DNA of 64,000 nt from Oscillospiraceae bacterium (GCA_017937195.1 JAGBEA010000042.1:1-64000); one strand, 5' to 3'; positions 8,929 through 17,587 are shown, numbered from the stretch's first letter. The notes: generated by a model not told the origin, from the letters alone. A program made the numbers and translations.

Positions 8929-9837
8929 TTACCGGATGATCTTGACCTCCGGTTCCAGCTGTACGCCGTGGGCGTCCAGTACACGCTGCTGTACCTGCGC
9001 GATCAGTTCCGTCACATCGGCACAGGTGGCGCCGCCAATATTGATGACGAAGCCCGCATGCTTCTCGGACACCTGCGCACCGCCTACGGTCAGACCTTTC
9101 AGACCGGTCTGCTCGATCAGCGTACCGGCAAAATAGCCGGTGGGACGCTTGAAGGTACTGCCGGCACTGGGATACTCCAGCGGCTGGCTCTGCTTGCGCC
9201 GCGCCATCAGATCATCCATACGGGCGCGGATCTCCGCACTGTCGCCTTTTTCAAGGCGCAGCTTGGCACCCAGAACCACTGCATCCGCATTGGAAAACAC
9301 ACTGTGGCGATAGGCAAACTGTGCCTCTTCCGCGGTCAGATAGCGCACACCGTCTTCAAACAGCGCAGCCACCTCGATGACCACCTGCTTCATCTCACCG
9401 CCATAGGCGCCGGCATTCATAAACACAGCGCCGCCAAGGCTGCCGGGAATGCCGTGGGCAAATTCCAGACCTGCCAAGCCGTTCTGTTGGGCAAACACTG
9501 CCAGCCGCGCCAAGGAAATACCTGCATCCGCCTCCAGTGTCACATCATCCAGTTGACGGATGGCGTTCATCTGCTCGGTCTTGATGACCAGCGTGTCCAA
9601 ACCCTCGTCTGCTACCAGCAGATTGGTACCCTTCCCCATAATAAAGGGCTTGATCCCACACTCCTGCGCCAGACCCAGCAGGATCACCAGCTGTTCGCGG
9701 TTGACCGGAAAAGCCATCCGCCGGGCAGGACCGCCGATGCGGAAGGAGGTGTGCCGCTGCATAGGCACATCGCACTCCACTGCCAGATCCGGCAGGTACT
9801 GCTGTATTTTTTGATCCAAACTCTCATACCAGAGCAT
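8929..9837 (-). CDS. murB: UDP-N-acetylenolpyruvoylglucosamine reductase
   Basis: MurB, 302 residues, the FAD enzyme that reduces UDP-GlcNAc-enolpyruvate to UDP-MurNAc with NADPH in peptidoglycan precursor synthesis. Visible features are the FAD-binding region (GKGTNLLVADEG, GIPGSLGGAVFMNAGAYGGE), the catalytic-serine region YPSAGSTFKRP near residue 225, and the C-terminal Glu in LEPEVKIIR. The Tyr/Ser pattern and the length point to the type II (Firmicutes) class. It lies between glcK and rapZ in the hprK operon. Confidence 0.97.
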   Translation of the reverse strand: MLWYESLDQKIQQYLPDLAVECDVPMQRHTSFRIGGPARRMAFPVNREQLVILLGLAQECGIKPFIMGKGTNLLVADEGLDTLVIKTEQMNAIRQLDDVTLEADAGISLARLAVFAQQNGLAGLEFAHGIPGSLGGAVFMNAGAYGGEMKQVVIEVAALFEDGVRYLTAEEAQFAYRHSVFSNADAVVLGAKLRLEKGDSAEIRARMDDLMARRKQSQPLEYPSAGSTFKRPTGYFAGTLIEQTGLKGLTVGGAQVSEKHAGFVINIGGATCADVTELIAQVQQRVLDAHGVQLEPEVKIIR

Positions 9838-9860
9838 ATTGTTTCCTCCAAAAAGATATC

Positions 9861-10820
9861 TCAGCGCTTCTTTTTACCCAGCAGCGCTGCACCGATAATG
9901 CCAGCCTGATTGCCAAGCTGCGCTGTGACGATTTTCGTCTTCTTCTCCGCCGGACACGGGATACTGTCCCGCGCCACCAACCGCTGCAACGGCTTAAGCA
10001 AACATTCCTCATCTTCATTGCTGACACCGCCGCCGATGGCCAGTGTGTCAGGCTGGAAAATATTCACCAGATTGGTGATGCCGGCGGCCAGATATGCGAT
10101 ATACTCGTCGCATACTGCCTGCCCCACGGCGTCACCGCGGCGCGCCGCGATAAATGCCGATTGTCCGCTGATGACGCCGCCGTTCTCTGCCACCACCTGC
10201 GCCAGAATACTGTCGCCGTGGCATTCAACCGCCTCACGGGTCATCCGCTTGAGCGCCGTGGCGGAGGCATACTGCTCCCAACAGCCTTTGCGACCGCAGG
10301 GACAATCAAGTCCGTTATGCACGATGGACATATGTCCTACCTCTCCTGCCATACCGTTGGAGCCGTGGTAGATCTTGCCGTTATGCACGATGCCGCCGCC
10401 GATGCCGGTGCCCAGCGTGACGGTCACGAAGCGTTTGCTGTCGCGCCCTGCGCCCACATAGTATTCCGCCAGCGCCGCGCAGTTTGCATCGTTCTCGATA
10501 TACAGCGGCAGGTGCAGATAGCGGTGGAACAGCCGCCGCAGCGGTACATTACGCAGCGGCAGATTGCAGGTATACAGCAGACTGCCGGAGTGGATCTCCA
10601 CCGTTCCGGGCACGCCAACGCCCACAGACTTGATTTGATCCAGCGGCACGCCGGCGGCAGAAGCCAGCTCCTGCGTCATAGACACCATCGCCCATGCCAG
10701 CGCTTCGGCATTGTGGATCTGTGCGATCTTTTCCTTTTTTGTCGCCAGCACCGTTCCGCGGTCATCTACGAGACCTGCCTTAAGGTTGGTGCCGCCAATA
10801 TCGATGCCGATATACTTCAT
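9861..10820 (-). CDS. glcK: ROK-family glucokinase
   Basis: A 319-residue sugar kinase of the ROK family, most likely glucokinase (glucose to glucose-6-phosphate). The phosphate-binding DIGGTN is at 7-12, ENDANCAALAE holds the catalytic Asp, and the zinc-binding CPCGRKGCWEQ is near residue 183. The C-terminus has IAIGGGVS. No DNA-binding domain precedes it, so it is an enzyme and not a NagC-type repressor. It overlaps the end of hprK by four bases (ATGA), implying coupled synthesis with the carbon-status kinase. The precise sugar is inferred from the family. Confidence 0.9.
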   Translation of the reverse strand: MKYIGIDIGGTNLKAGLVDDRGTVLATKKEKIAQIHNAEALAWAMVSMTQELASAAGVPLDQIKSVGVGVPGTVEIHSGSLLYTCNLPLRNVPLRRLFHRYLHLPLYIENDANCAALAEYYVGAGRDSKRFVTVTLGTGIGGGIVHNGKIYHGSNGMAGEVGHMSIVHNGLDCPCGRKGCWEQYASATALKRMTREAVECHGDSILAQVVAENGGVISGQSAFIAARRGDAVGQAVCDEYIAYLAAGITNLVNIFQPDTLAIGGGVSNEDEECLLKPLQRLVARDSIPCPAEKKTKIVTAQLGNQAGIIGAALLGKKKR

Positions 10821-11776
10821 CCATTCTCCCTCGCCTTGCGGGTCATCTCGTCTACCTTCTGGTCAAACTGCATCACGAAATCGTATGCGGAATTTTCGCC
10901 GTACTTCATCTGGCGGTTCTTCATCGTGGCGATCTCCACGATGCCGGCCAGATTTCGACCGGGGCGTACCGGGATCGTCACATAGGGCAGCGAAACGCCC
11001 AGCATGGTGTAGGAATCCTCACCCAAACCGAGGCGGTCGTAGAACTTACCCTCTACCCACTGTTCCAGCTGGATCACCAGATCGATCTCGGTTTCAAACT
11101 GCACCGCGCCCATACCGAACAGCTTTTGCACCTCGATGATGCCCACGCCGCGGATCTCCACATAGTGGCGGATGATCTCCGGCGCCGTGCCGTACAGATT
11201 GTTGGACACCTGCCGGATCTCCACCGCATCGTCAGCTACCAGACGGTGACCGCGCTTGAGCAGCTCGATAGCGGTCTCACTCTTGCCGATACCGGAATCG
11301 CCCAGGATCAGCACGCCCTGACCGTAGATGTTCATCAGCACGCCGTGGCGCACGATCTGCGGTGCCAACGCGCGGTTGAGGTAGTCGATGATATGGCTGG
11401 TCAGATTCACCGTCTGCAGCGAAGTACGCAGCAGGGTGCGCCCGTGCTTCTGCGCCAGCTCCACCAGTTCCGGCAGAACCTCCATATTGTGGGAAACGAT
11501 CAGTGCCGGCAGCTCGCAGCGCATCAGATTATCCAGTGCTACAATACGCTCCCTCTCGTCCATCGCATTGAGATAGGTCATTTCCGCCTTACCAAGGATC
11601 TGCAGGCGGCGCGGCTCAAAATAATCATAGAAACCCACCAACTGCAGGGCGGGACGGTTCACATCGGGAATGGTGATCTCTCTGGTGTCGAAATCTGCAC
11701 CTTTGTTGATGATCTCAAGTTCGAAACTCTCCACCAGATTGCTCAGCTTGGCAGGTGTGCGCTTCACTTTTTCCAT
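10817..11776 (-). CDS. hprK: HPr(Ser) kinase/phosphorylase
   Basis: HprK of 319 residues, which phosphorylates HPr on Ser46 in response to glycolytic intermediates and reverses it with phosphate, driving CcpA catabolite repression. The Walker A GDSGIGKS is near residues 153-160, and the signature EIRGVGIIEVQKLFG is near 203. It is the first gene of the operon running to dnaE, behind a good sigma-A promoter and an AGGAGG site. Confidence 0.96.
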   Translation of the reverse strand: MEKVKRTPAKLSNLVESFELEIINKGADFDTREITIPDVNRPALQLVGFYDYFEPRRLQILGKAEMTYLNAMDERERIVALDNLMRCELPALIVSHNMEVLPELVELAQKHGRTLLRTSLQTVNLTSHIIDYLNRALAPQIVRHGVLMNIYGQGVLILGDSGIGKSETAIELLKRGHRLVADDAVEIRQVSNNLYGTAPEIIRHYVEIRGVGIIEVQKLFGMGAVQFETEIDLVIQLEQWVEGKFYDRLGLGEDSYTMLGVSLPYVTIPVRPGRNLAGIVEIATMKNRQMKYGENSAYDFVMQFDQKVDEMTRKARENG

Positions 11777-11836
11777 CTTCTGATCCTCCTATAGGACGGA
11801 TATCACAGCATCTGCGCTGTGGATATAAGTCACTAT

Positions 11837-11865
11837 ATTATAACTTATGTACCGCATTTTCGCAA
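11837..11865 (-). promoter_or_regulatory. sigma-A promoter of the hprK-dnaE operon
   Basis: On the minus strand TTGCGA (11860-11865) and a perfect TATAAT (11837-11842) are spaced by 17 bases. The start point would be about 50 bases upstream of the hprK ATG. No other strong promoter is seen within the operon. Confidence 0.8.
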
Positions 11866-11955
11866 CACTCCCCACAGTGAAATTCTATGCTTTTCTTCGT
11901 TTGAAGCCTCCAAATATTCTTTCATAAATTTTTTTAGTTTTTTGTCAAATAATGC

Positions 11956-11984
11956 TTGCATTTCTCTTTCATTTCTGTTATCAT
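11956..11984 (+). promoter_or_regulatory. sigma-A promoter of rpmB
   Basis: TTGCAT (11956-11961), a 17-base spacer and TATCAT (11979-11984) precede rpmB. A small GCTTG/CAAGC hairpin (about 11992-12007) lies in the leader just before the ribosome binding site; its role, if any, is unknown. Confidence 0.65.
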
Positions 11985-12041
11985 ATCAAATGCTTGTGAA
12001 TGCAAGCGCTTAATGTTAGTCACAGCAAGGAGGTGCAACGG

Positions 12042-12230
12042 ATGGCTAAGTGCGAATTTTGCGACAAGGGCGTAACCTTCGGTATCAAGGTTTCCCACTC
12101 CCACAGACGTTCCAATCGTTCTTGGAAGCCCAATGTCAAGCGCGTTAAGGCAATGATCAATGGCACGCCCCGCCATGTGTATGTTTGTACCCGGTGTCTG
12201 CGTTCCGGTAAAGTTACCAGAGCGATCTAA
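12042..12230 (+). CDS. rpmB: 50S ribosomal protein L28, zinc-ribbon form
   Basis: L28 of 62 residues from the ATG at 12042, chosen because AAGGAGGTG lies eight bases upstream; the frame is open further upstream but that part has no site. Two CxxC pairs (Cys4/Cys7 and Cys49/Cys52) are the zinc-binding form of the protein. SHSHRRSNRSWKPN and the VCTRC end are typical. It is monocistronic and faces away from hprK. In Bacillus rpmB lies beside spoVM; here it is about 21 kb away. Confidence 0.97.
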   Translation: MAKCEFCDKGVTFGIKVSHSHRRSNRSWKPNVKRVKAMINGTPRHVYVCTRCLRSGKVTRAI

Positions 12231-12242
12231 CCTTGGACAAGC

Positions 12243-12272
12243 AAAAGCCCTGTGCATCGCACAGGGCTTTTT
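12243..12272 (+). terminator. Rho-independent terminator of rpmB
   Basis: A perfect 13-bp stem (12243-12255 with 12259-12271) with a three-base loop and terminal T run starts 12 bases after the rpmB stop. Confidence 0.92.
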
Positions 12273-12297
12273 ACATTGTCGGCGGAACAACTCAACA

Positions 12298-12340
12298 AAG
12301 GAGGCAAGAGCGGATCGCTCTTGCCTCCTTTTGTTTTCTT
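12298..12340. terminator. terminator hairpin downstream of the DUF2500 gene
   Basis: A perfect 15-bp stem (12298-12312 with 12316-12330) has a three-base loop. It stands between rpmB (+) and the stop of the DUF2500 gene (-) and probably ends the minus-strand transcript, although the T run is better on the plus strand. Confidence 0.75.
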
Positions 12341-12725
12341 AACTTTCATCCATTGCAGGAGCCTTTCTTGCAAAGGAAAGAAAACGCGTCCCCTGAAAGG
12401 TCAGTTCGCCGAAATCACCCTCGATCATCAAACCGTACTCGTAACCGGGCACGTGCAACTCCATCCGGTCACCGCTTTCCACCTGAAAGGTCACATAGTA
12501 ATAAGTGGACGTGTGGCTCATATGGTGCTCACTGCTGTGATGACGGTGGGAGATCTCCGTGCGCTTTCCTACTACCTCGGCATCCACCGTCAGCTGCGGC
12601 GAGCGGTCATTGGCCCGTTTCTGCCCCAAAATCTTGACAAATACCACGACAACAAAAGCAAAAAACACCACAAACATAATCAGCGGCAACACACTCATCA
12701 CGCCAAACATCACACTAAAGTCCAT
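12339..12725 (-). CDS. DUF2500 family membrane protein
   Basis: A 128-residue protein of the DUF2500 family. One strongly hydrophobic N-terminal segment (about residues 10-33) is followed by a soluble beta-rich domain with VDAEVVGKR, a His-rich HRHHSSEHH turn and YYYVTFQVESGDRMEL. The function of the family is unknown; membrane anchoring is predicted. It lies 35 bases downstream of pcrA on the same strand and may be cotranscribed with it. Confidence 0.85.
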   Translation of the reverse strand: MDFSVMFGVMSVLPLIMFVVFFAFVVVVFVKILGQKRANDRSPQLTVDAEVVGKRTEISHRHHSSEHHMSHTSTYYYVTFQVESGDRMELHVPGYEYGLMIEGDFGELTFQGTRFLSFARKAPAMDES

Positions 12726-12760
12726 CGTTCATCCCCCATTATCTGTAATGCTAATCCACT

Positions 12761-15181
12761 TTACATCTTTTTAATATGGCTGCCTGCCGCCTTCAGCATC
12801 AGCTTTTTCGTGCCCACTTTATCAAAGGCGACCTCGATCAGCGCATCGTTGCCCATAGGACGCACGCTCAGTACCATACCCTTGCCGAAGGCATCGTGGA
12901 CAATGCTCTCGCCGGGGTTCAGCTTCAGCAGCGCCGCAGGTGCTGCCGCCTTGCGGATCATACCGCCGGCCTCCGCCATCGGTTTCTTGGGCGCTGCGGG
13001 CTGTACCTGCGAATAAGTAACGGGCGCATCGTCCGTCCAATCGTCCCAACGCGAGGGCGCAGGGCGAGGCTCCGGCTTGCTGAGCCATTCCATATTCTCC
13101 TCAGGGATCTCGTTAAGGAAACGGGATGCCATCGCCGGCGTCGTGCGGCCGTACAGCGTACGCTGACGGGCATTGGTCATCGTCAGTTTCTCTTTCGCGC
13201 GCGTCATCGCCACATAGCAAAGACGGCGCTCCTCTTCCATTTCCTCGGCATCGCCCATCGCGCGGTTTCCCGGGAAAAGGCCATCCTCCATACCCACTAC
13301 AAACACCTGCGGGAACTCCAATCCTTTGGCGCTGTGCATAGTCATCATCGTCACGCTGTTGTCCGCGTCCGTCTGGCTGTCCAGATCGGTGTACAGCGCA
13401 ACCTCATCCAGAAAGCCGGACAGCGTGGGGTTCTCCGGATCATTCTCCAAAAACGCCATAATGCTGGAGGTCAATTCCTGCACGTTCTCCAACCGACCGC
13501 GGCTCTCCATATCATCCTTGTCCTGCAGCATCTGCACATAGCCGGTACGCTGGCAGACATATTCGTAGAATTCTACCAGCCCCATATCCTGCAGCCGCTG
13601 CTGCATCTCGCCGATCATATCTGTAAAGGCAATCAACTTTGCAGCTGCGGTTTTCAATTCGGGATACTCCCCTGCCTTGCACAGAACCTCGTACAGAGAT
13701 ACTCCATAGGAAATAGCCAGACTCTGCGCCTTATCCACAGTCGCCGCGCCGATTTTACGGGACGGCACATTGATGATCCGCTTCAGCCGCAGATCGTCCG
13801 ATGGATTGTTGATCACACACAGATAGGCCAGCATATCCTTGACTTCTGCACGGTCAAAGAACTTCATACCGCCAATGACCTTGTACGGTACACCGTGGCG
13901 TTTGAAGGCGTATTCCATTGCGTTGGACTGGGCATTGGTGCGGTAAAGCACTGCGTGGTCGCGCCAATTGGCGCCGCGGTTGTAGCTCATCATGATCTGT
14001 CCCACCACAAAGTTGGCTTCATCACCCTCGTTGAAGGTGGTCTTCACCGTCACCACTTCACCTGCGCCGTTCTGCGTCCACAGCGTCTTGCCCTTGCGCC
14101 CCTTATTGTTGCGGATCACCGCGTTGGCAGCATCCAGAATGTTCTGCGTACTGCGGTAATTCTGCTCCAACCGGATTACGCGGGCATTGCGATACTGCTT
14201 TTCAAAGCTGAGGATATTCCCGATATCCGCACCGCGGAAGCGGTAGATACTCTGGTCATCGTCACCCACCACGCAGATGTTGCCGTGTCCACCGGCCAGC
14301 AGGCTTGCCAGCATGTACTGCATCTGGTTGGTATCCTGATACTCATCGATGAGGATATAGCGGAACTTTCTGCGGTAATATTCCAGCGTTTCACTGCTGC
14401 GCTGCAGCAGATGTACCGTGTGAAGAATAATGTCATCAAAGTCCAGCGCATTGGCCTCCCGCAGGCGGCGGTTGTACATCGTGTACACCTTGGCGATGCG
14501 TACCTTGCGCCAATCGCCGCGGCTCTCCCACAGCTGCGCAAATTCCTCCGGCGATTGCATCTTGTCTTTCGCGCCGGAGATAATGCCCAGCACCTCGCGC
14601 ACGGGGAAGGATTTCTCCTCCAGCCCCAGCTCCTTCAAAATGTCCTTGATGACGCGCTTGCTGTCATCGGTATCGTAGATGGTAAAGCTGCGGTCAAATC
14701 CAATTTTATCAATATCGCGCCGCAAAATGCGCACACACGCAGAGTGGAACGTAGCTGCCCACACATCACGCGCCGATGCGCCCAACATCCGTTCCAAGCG
14801 CTCCTTCAGCTCCCCTGCCGCCTTGTTGGTAAAGGTGATGGCCAACACTTCCCAAGGCTGCGCAGGCTCCACCGCACACAGATACTCCGCCAACGGTTTC
14901 TGCTCCGGCACGGGATTCTCCGCATACTGCTCCAGAAACTCCACCTCATCGATGGTAATGGGCATTGGGATCTCGTCACTGTCACTGCCTCGTCCGTACT
15001 TCAGCAGATTAGCCACGCGGTTGATCAGTACCGTGGTCTTGCCGCTGCCTGCACCGGCAAGCAGTAACAGCGCGCCCTCTGTTGCCAGAACACCTTTTCG
15101 CTGTTGGGGATTCAGATGTGGATAGTCCAGCGCGATGACCTTTTGCCGCGCCTCAATAAATCGTCTGTTCAAATCACTCAT
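12761..15181 (-). CDS. pcrA: ATP-dependent DNA helicase PcrA/UvrD
   Basis: Superfamily 1A 3'-5' helicase used in repair and in removing RecA filaments and stalled RNA polymerase. Motifs are in order: AGAGSGKTT (42-50), LIDEYQDTN, GDDDQSIYRFRG, QNYRST, MTMHSAKGLEFP and YVAMTRAKEKL. The C-terminal tail carries the RNA-polymerase-interacting Tudor-like region (VHDAFGKGMVLS). The start at 15181 gives 806 residues and has a GAGG site; the 81 codons upstream in frame run through the promoter and are non-coding. It is divergent from the LexA-box operon. Confidence 0.96.
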   Translation of the reverse strand: MSDLNRRFIEARQKVIALDYPHLNPQQRKGVLATEGALLLLAGAGSGKTTVLINRVANLLKYGRGSDSDEIPMPITIDEVEFLEQYAENPVPEQKPLAEYLCAVEPAQPWEVLAITFTNKAAGELKERLERMLGASARDVWAATFHSACVRILRRDIDKIGFDRSFTIYDTDDSKRVIKDILKELGLEEKSFPVREVLGIISGAKDKMQSPEEFAQLWESRGDWRKVRIAKVYTMYNRRLREANALDFDDIILHTVHLLQRSSETLEYYRRKFRYILIDEYQDTNQMQYMLASLLAGGHGNICVVGDDDQSIYRFRGADIGNILSFEKQYRNARVIRLEQNYRSTQNILDAANAVIRNNKGRKGKTLWTQNGAGEVVTVKTTFNEGDEANFVVGQIMMSYNRGANWRDHAVLYRTNAQSNAMEYAFKRHGVPYKVIGGMKFFDRAEVKDMLAYLCVINNPSDDLRLKRIINVPSRKIGAATVDKAQSLAISYGVSLYEVLCKAGEYPELKTAAAKLIAFTDMIGEMQQRLQDMGLVEFYEYVCQRTGYVQMLQDKDDMESRGRLENVQELTSSIMAFLENDPENPTLSGFLDEVALYTDLDSQTDADNSVTMMTMHSAKGLEFPQVFVVGMEDGLFPGNRAMGDAEEMEEERRLCYVAMTRAKEKLTMTNARQRTLYGRTTPAMASRFLNEIPEENMEWLSKPEPRPAPSRWDDWTDDAPVTYSQVQPAAPKKPMAEAGGMIRKAAAPAALLKLNPGESIVHDAFGKGMVLSVRPMGNDALIEVAFDKVGTKKLMLKAAGSHIKKM

Positions 15182-15212
15182 AACTGCCTCTTGTTCTATG
15201 TTCTTGTCCCCC

Positions 15213-15241
15213 ATTTTAATACAGAATTCCACTTGGGTCAA
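15213..15241 (-). promoter_or_regulatory. sigma-A promoter of pcrA
   Basis: On the minus strand TTGACC (15236-15241), a 17-base spacer and TAAAAT (15213-15218). It is back-to-back with the LexA-box promoter but has no GAACNNNNGTTC operator of its own, so pcrA looks constitutive unless LexA bound about 50 bases away interferes. Confidence 0.75.
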
Positions 15242-15281
15242 CAGCTTCTGAAAAATAATAGAATTTTTGTTCGATTGTGTA

Positions 15282-15310
15282 TTGACAAGAACGCTTGTTC
15301 GATTTATAAT
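15282..15310 (+). promoter_or_regulatory. consensus sigma-A promoter of the SOS-type operon
   Basis: Perfect TTGACA (15282-15287) and TATAAT (15305-15310) with exactly 17 bases between them. A LexA-type palindrome fills the spacer. Such a strong promoter would need tight repression. Confidence 0.9.
15289..15300. promoter_or_regulatory. LexA operator (SOS box) 1
   Basis: GAAC-GCTT-GTTC, a perfect match to the core of the Gram-positive LexA box (GAACNNNNGTTC). It lies between the -35 and -10, where bound LexA would exclude RNA polymerase. Confidence 0.87.
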
Positions 15311-15317
15311 GCAGATA

Positions 15318-15329
15318 GAACAAAAGTTC
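15318..15329. promoter_or_regulatory. LexA operator (SOS box) 2
   Basis: GAAC-AAAA-GTTC, a second perfect core palindrome just downstream of the expected transcription start. It is centred 29 bases from box 1, close to three helical turns, so two LexA dimers could sit on the same face of the DNA. Confidence 0.87.
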
Positions 15330-15346
15330 CACAGGAGGTAACTACT

Positions 15347-15466
15347 ATGACGACTTTCGCTTTTTTGATCACCGTACTGGGCGCCGGTTCCGTGGCACTC
15401 AATCTCCTTCGTCTGTTCCAGCATCTGGAGAATCCCCAGCCTAAGCGTAGAACCCGCGCTGCCTAA
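15347..15466 (+). CDS. 39-residue SOS-controlled membrane peptide
   Basis: The ATG at 15347 follows AGGAGG with a 9-base gap, a far better site than any upstream codon in the frame. The product has one hydrophobic segment (about residues 4-22, FAFLITVLGAGSVALNLL) and a basic, proline-containing tail ending in KRRTRAA. It is the first gene behind two LexA boxes. SOS-induced small membrane proteins in other bacteria (SidA, YneA, SosA) delay division; that role here is inference, since no sequence family is recognised. It ends eight bases before the radical SAM gene, which has no good site of its own, so it may also act as a coupling leader. Confidence 0.72.
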   Translation: MTTFAFLITVLGAGSVALNLLRLFQHLENPQPKRRTRAA

Positions 15467-15474
15467 GTGGCTTT

Positions 15475-16743
15475 ATGGATCTGCTGGATAAGCTGACGAT
15501 CTTATCGGACGCGGCCAAATACGATGCCGCCTGCACATCCAGCGGAGTGCGCCGCGGCTTCCAGCCGGGCAAGATCGGGAACACCTCTTCCTCTATCGCC
15601 GGCTGTTGTCACAGCTTCTCTGCGGATGGGCGTTGCATCACACTTTTAAAGGTGCTGATGACCAATTGCTGCAGCTATGATTGCAAATACTGCATCAACC
15701 GCCGTTCCAACGATGTGCGCCGTGCAGCATTCACGCCGAAGGAATTGGCCGATTTGACCATCGAGTTCTATCGGCGCAATTATATCGAGGGGCTCTTCCT
15801 CTCTTCCGGCGTGCTGCGCAGTCCCGATTATACCACAGAGCTGATGATCCGCAGCCTGCGGATGCTGCGTGAGGATTACGGCTTTAACGGCTATATCCAC
15901 GCCAAAGCGATCCCCGGCACTTCGCCGGAGCTGGTGCAGCAGTTGGGCTTGCTGGCTGACCGTTTGAGTGTCAACATCGAGCTTCCCTCGCAGGAGGGTC
16001 TGCAAACACTGGCTCCGGATAAGACAAAGCAGGCGATTTTGAAGCCGATGGGGCTGATCCGCGATCAAGCGTCCCAAAGCAAGCAGGAGCTTGTCAAATT
16101 CCGCCACGCCCCCGTCTTCGCACCTGCCGGTCAAAGCACCCAACTGATCGTCGGCGCTACGCAGGACAGCGATCGGCACATTCTCCATCTGACACAATCC
16201 CTATACGATAAATACAAACTCAAGCGCGTGTTCTACTCCGCCTATGTGCCGGTGGTAGAGCACGCTTTGCTCCCCAGTATCGACACCAAACCGCCACTGC
16301 TGCGGGAGCATCGCTTATACCAAGCAGATTGGCTGTTGCGGTTTTACGGGTTTCGCGCCGAGGAATTGCTGAACGAGGATACCCCCGATTTTAATCCTTT
16401 GATCGACCCCAAATGTCATTGGGCAATCGGACATATGGAACAGTTCCCAGTAGAAGTGATGCGGGCAGACTACGAAATGCTGCTGCGTGTCCCGGGAATC
16501 GGACCTGTCAGCGCCCGCAGGATCATTTCCGCCAGACGGACAACGCATCTGCGCTTTGAGGACTTAAAAAAGCTGGGCGTTGTTTTGAAGCGGGCGCAAT
16601 TCTTCATCACCTGCTGCGGCAGGATGCGCAGCGGTCTGCATTTTTCCGCCGCTACATTGGTGCAACAATTGGCTGCTATAGAGCAAGGCCAACTGCCCGA
16701 TGAAACGGCACAGCAACTGTCCCTTTTTGATTCTGTGGGGTGA
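15475..16743 (+). CDS. putative DNA modification/repair radical SAM protein (TIGR03916 family)
   Basis: A 422-residue radical SAM protein. The cluster motif is Cys66-x3-Cys70-x2-Cys73 in CCSYDCKYC. A helix-hairpin-helix DNA-binding motif (RVPGIGPVSARRI) is near residue 340. This combination, and the partner gene that follows, match the TIGR03916 family, sometimes linked or fused to uracil-DNA glycosylase modules through the partner. The reaction is unknown. The ATG at 15475 is weakly served (AAGTGG), suggesting translation coupled to the 39-residue peptide. LexA boxes upstream directly support a DNA-damage role. Confidence 0.9.
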   Translation: MDLLDKLTILSDAAKYDAACTSSGVRRGFQPGKIGNTSSSIAGCCHSFSADGRCITLLKVLMTNCCSYDCKYCINRRSNDVRRAAFTPKELADLTIEFYRRNYIEGLFLSSGVLRSPDYTTELMIRSLRMLREDYGFNGYIHAKAIPGTSPELVQQLGLLADRLSVNIELPSQEGLQTLAPDKTKQAILKPMGLIRDQASQSKQELVKFRHAPVFAPAGQSTQLIVGATQDSDRHILHLTQSLYDKYKLKRVFYSAYVPVVEHALLPSIDTKPPLLREHRLYQADWLLRFYGFRAEELLNEDTPDFNPLIDPKCHWAIGHMEQFPVEVMRADYEMLLRVPGIGPVSARRIISARRTTHLRFEDLKKLGVVLKRAQFFITCCGRMRSGLHFSAATLVQQLAAIEQGQLPDETAQQLSLFDSVG

Positions 16744-16744
16744 T

Positions 16745-17563
16745 ATGATGGCATGGGACGAGGTCATTTATCAATACGACTCCACATTTGACGGTTTTTT
16801 GTGCTGCGTATTCGAGAGTTATACCAATAAAGAATTCCCCACCGCCTTTTATGGCGATGAGGATTGCTGTCTACTTTCGTTCTATTCTGTTCGCACCGTC
16901 ATTACTGTGCCGGAGCACGCGCGCAGAGTTTACCGCAGTATCGTCAAACTCTCCCCCACCGCAGCCGATTTGCTGCGTAAGGGCTTTTTGACCTGCCTGC
17001 CGGATAAGGAACTACACCTCTATCGCTTGGTACGCAAGCTTTACCGTGAGGGTTCTTCTTTTTTGAAAAATCAGGCAGACGAAGTTTATCACCCTATCGC
17101 CAAGGCCATCCGCCATATGAACGGCGAGTTGGAAAAGCTGCGCGGTTTCGTCCGCTTCTCTGACTATAACGGCGTGTTAGGTGCGGAGATCGAACCCAAA
17201 AATCGGGTGCTTCCGCTGCTGCGGCACCATTTCTGCAACCGCTATGCCAACGAGTCGCTGTTTATCTATGACCGCACGCACAAGGAACTGCTGCTGTATG
17301 CCAAGGGGCGCTCCCGCATCATCCCCGTGGACAACGTACATCTCTCCCTCCCCGGTGAGGAAGAAGTCCACTACCGCGCTTTGTGGAAGCGCTTCTACGA
17401 AACCATTGCCATCAAAGAGCGCTACAATCCACGCTGCCAGAACACTTTTATGCCAAAGCGTTACCGCGGCACAATGACCGAATTTTTGCCCGTGGATCAC
17501 GAAGCGCAGCGCGCCTTGCAAAATTCGCCCGAGAATACCGCTCTACCTGACAGAACCCTCTGA
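16745..17563 (+). CDS. TIGR03915/DUF4130 family DNA-metabolism partner protein
   Basis: A 272-residue protein of the TIGR03915 (DUF4130) family, which is nearly always found beside the TIGR03916 radical SAM protein. It begins with the typical IYQYDSTFDGFLCCVFESY. The C-terminal half has HFCNRYANESLFIYD and an MPKRYRGTMTEF end. No catalytic role is proven. The ATG at 16745 (with a second at 16748) begins two bases after the radical SAM stop, preceded by GGGGTG, so the two are translationally coupled. The partner and LexA control point to repair of a specific lesion. Confidence 0.88.
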   Translation: MMAWDEVIYQYDSTFDGFLCCVFESYTNKEFPTAFYGDEDCCLLSFYSVRTVITVPEHARRVYRSIVKLSPTAADLLRKGFLTCLPDKELHLYRLVRKLYREGSSFLKNQADEVYHPIAKAIRHMNGELEKLRGFVRFSDYNGVLGAEIEPKNRVLPLLRHHFCNRYANESLFIYDRTHKELLLYAKGRSRIIPVDNVHLSLPGEEEVHYRALWKRFYETIAIKERYNPRCQNTFMPKRYRGTMTEFLPVDHEAQRALQNSPENTALPDRTL

Positions 17564-17587
17564 CATACGCAGAGGGTTCTGTTTTAT
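17551..17587 (+). terminator. Rho-independent terminator of the SOS-type operon
   Basis: A 12-bp perfect stem (17551-17562 with 17570-17581) runs into GTTTTATT. It begins within the last codons of the DUF4130 gene and separates it from convergent sigF. Confidence 0.85.

Noticed and set aside
11687..11693. TGTCGAA (Spo0A box) inside hprK
   Set aside because: Within a coding region, expected by chance at about this frequency.
15182..15424. N-terminal extension of PcrA by 81 codons
   Set aside because: It would translate through both divergent promoters and the LexA boxes; the homologous N-terminus begins after the ATG at 15181.
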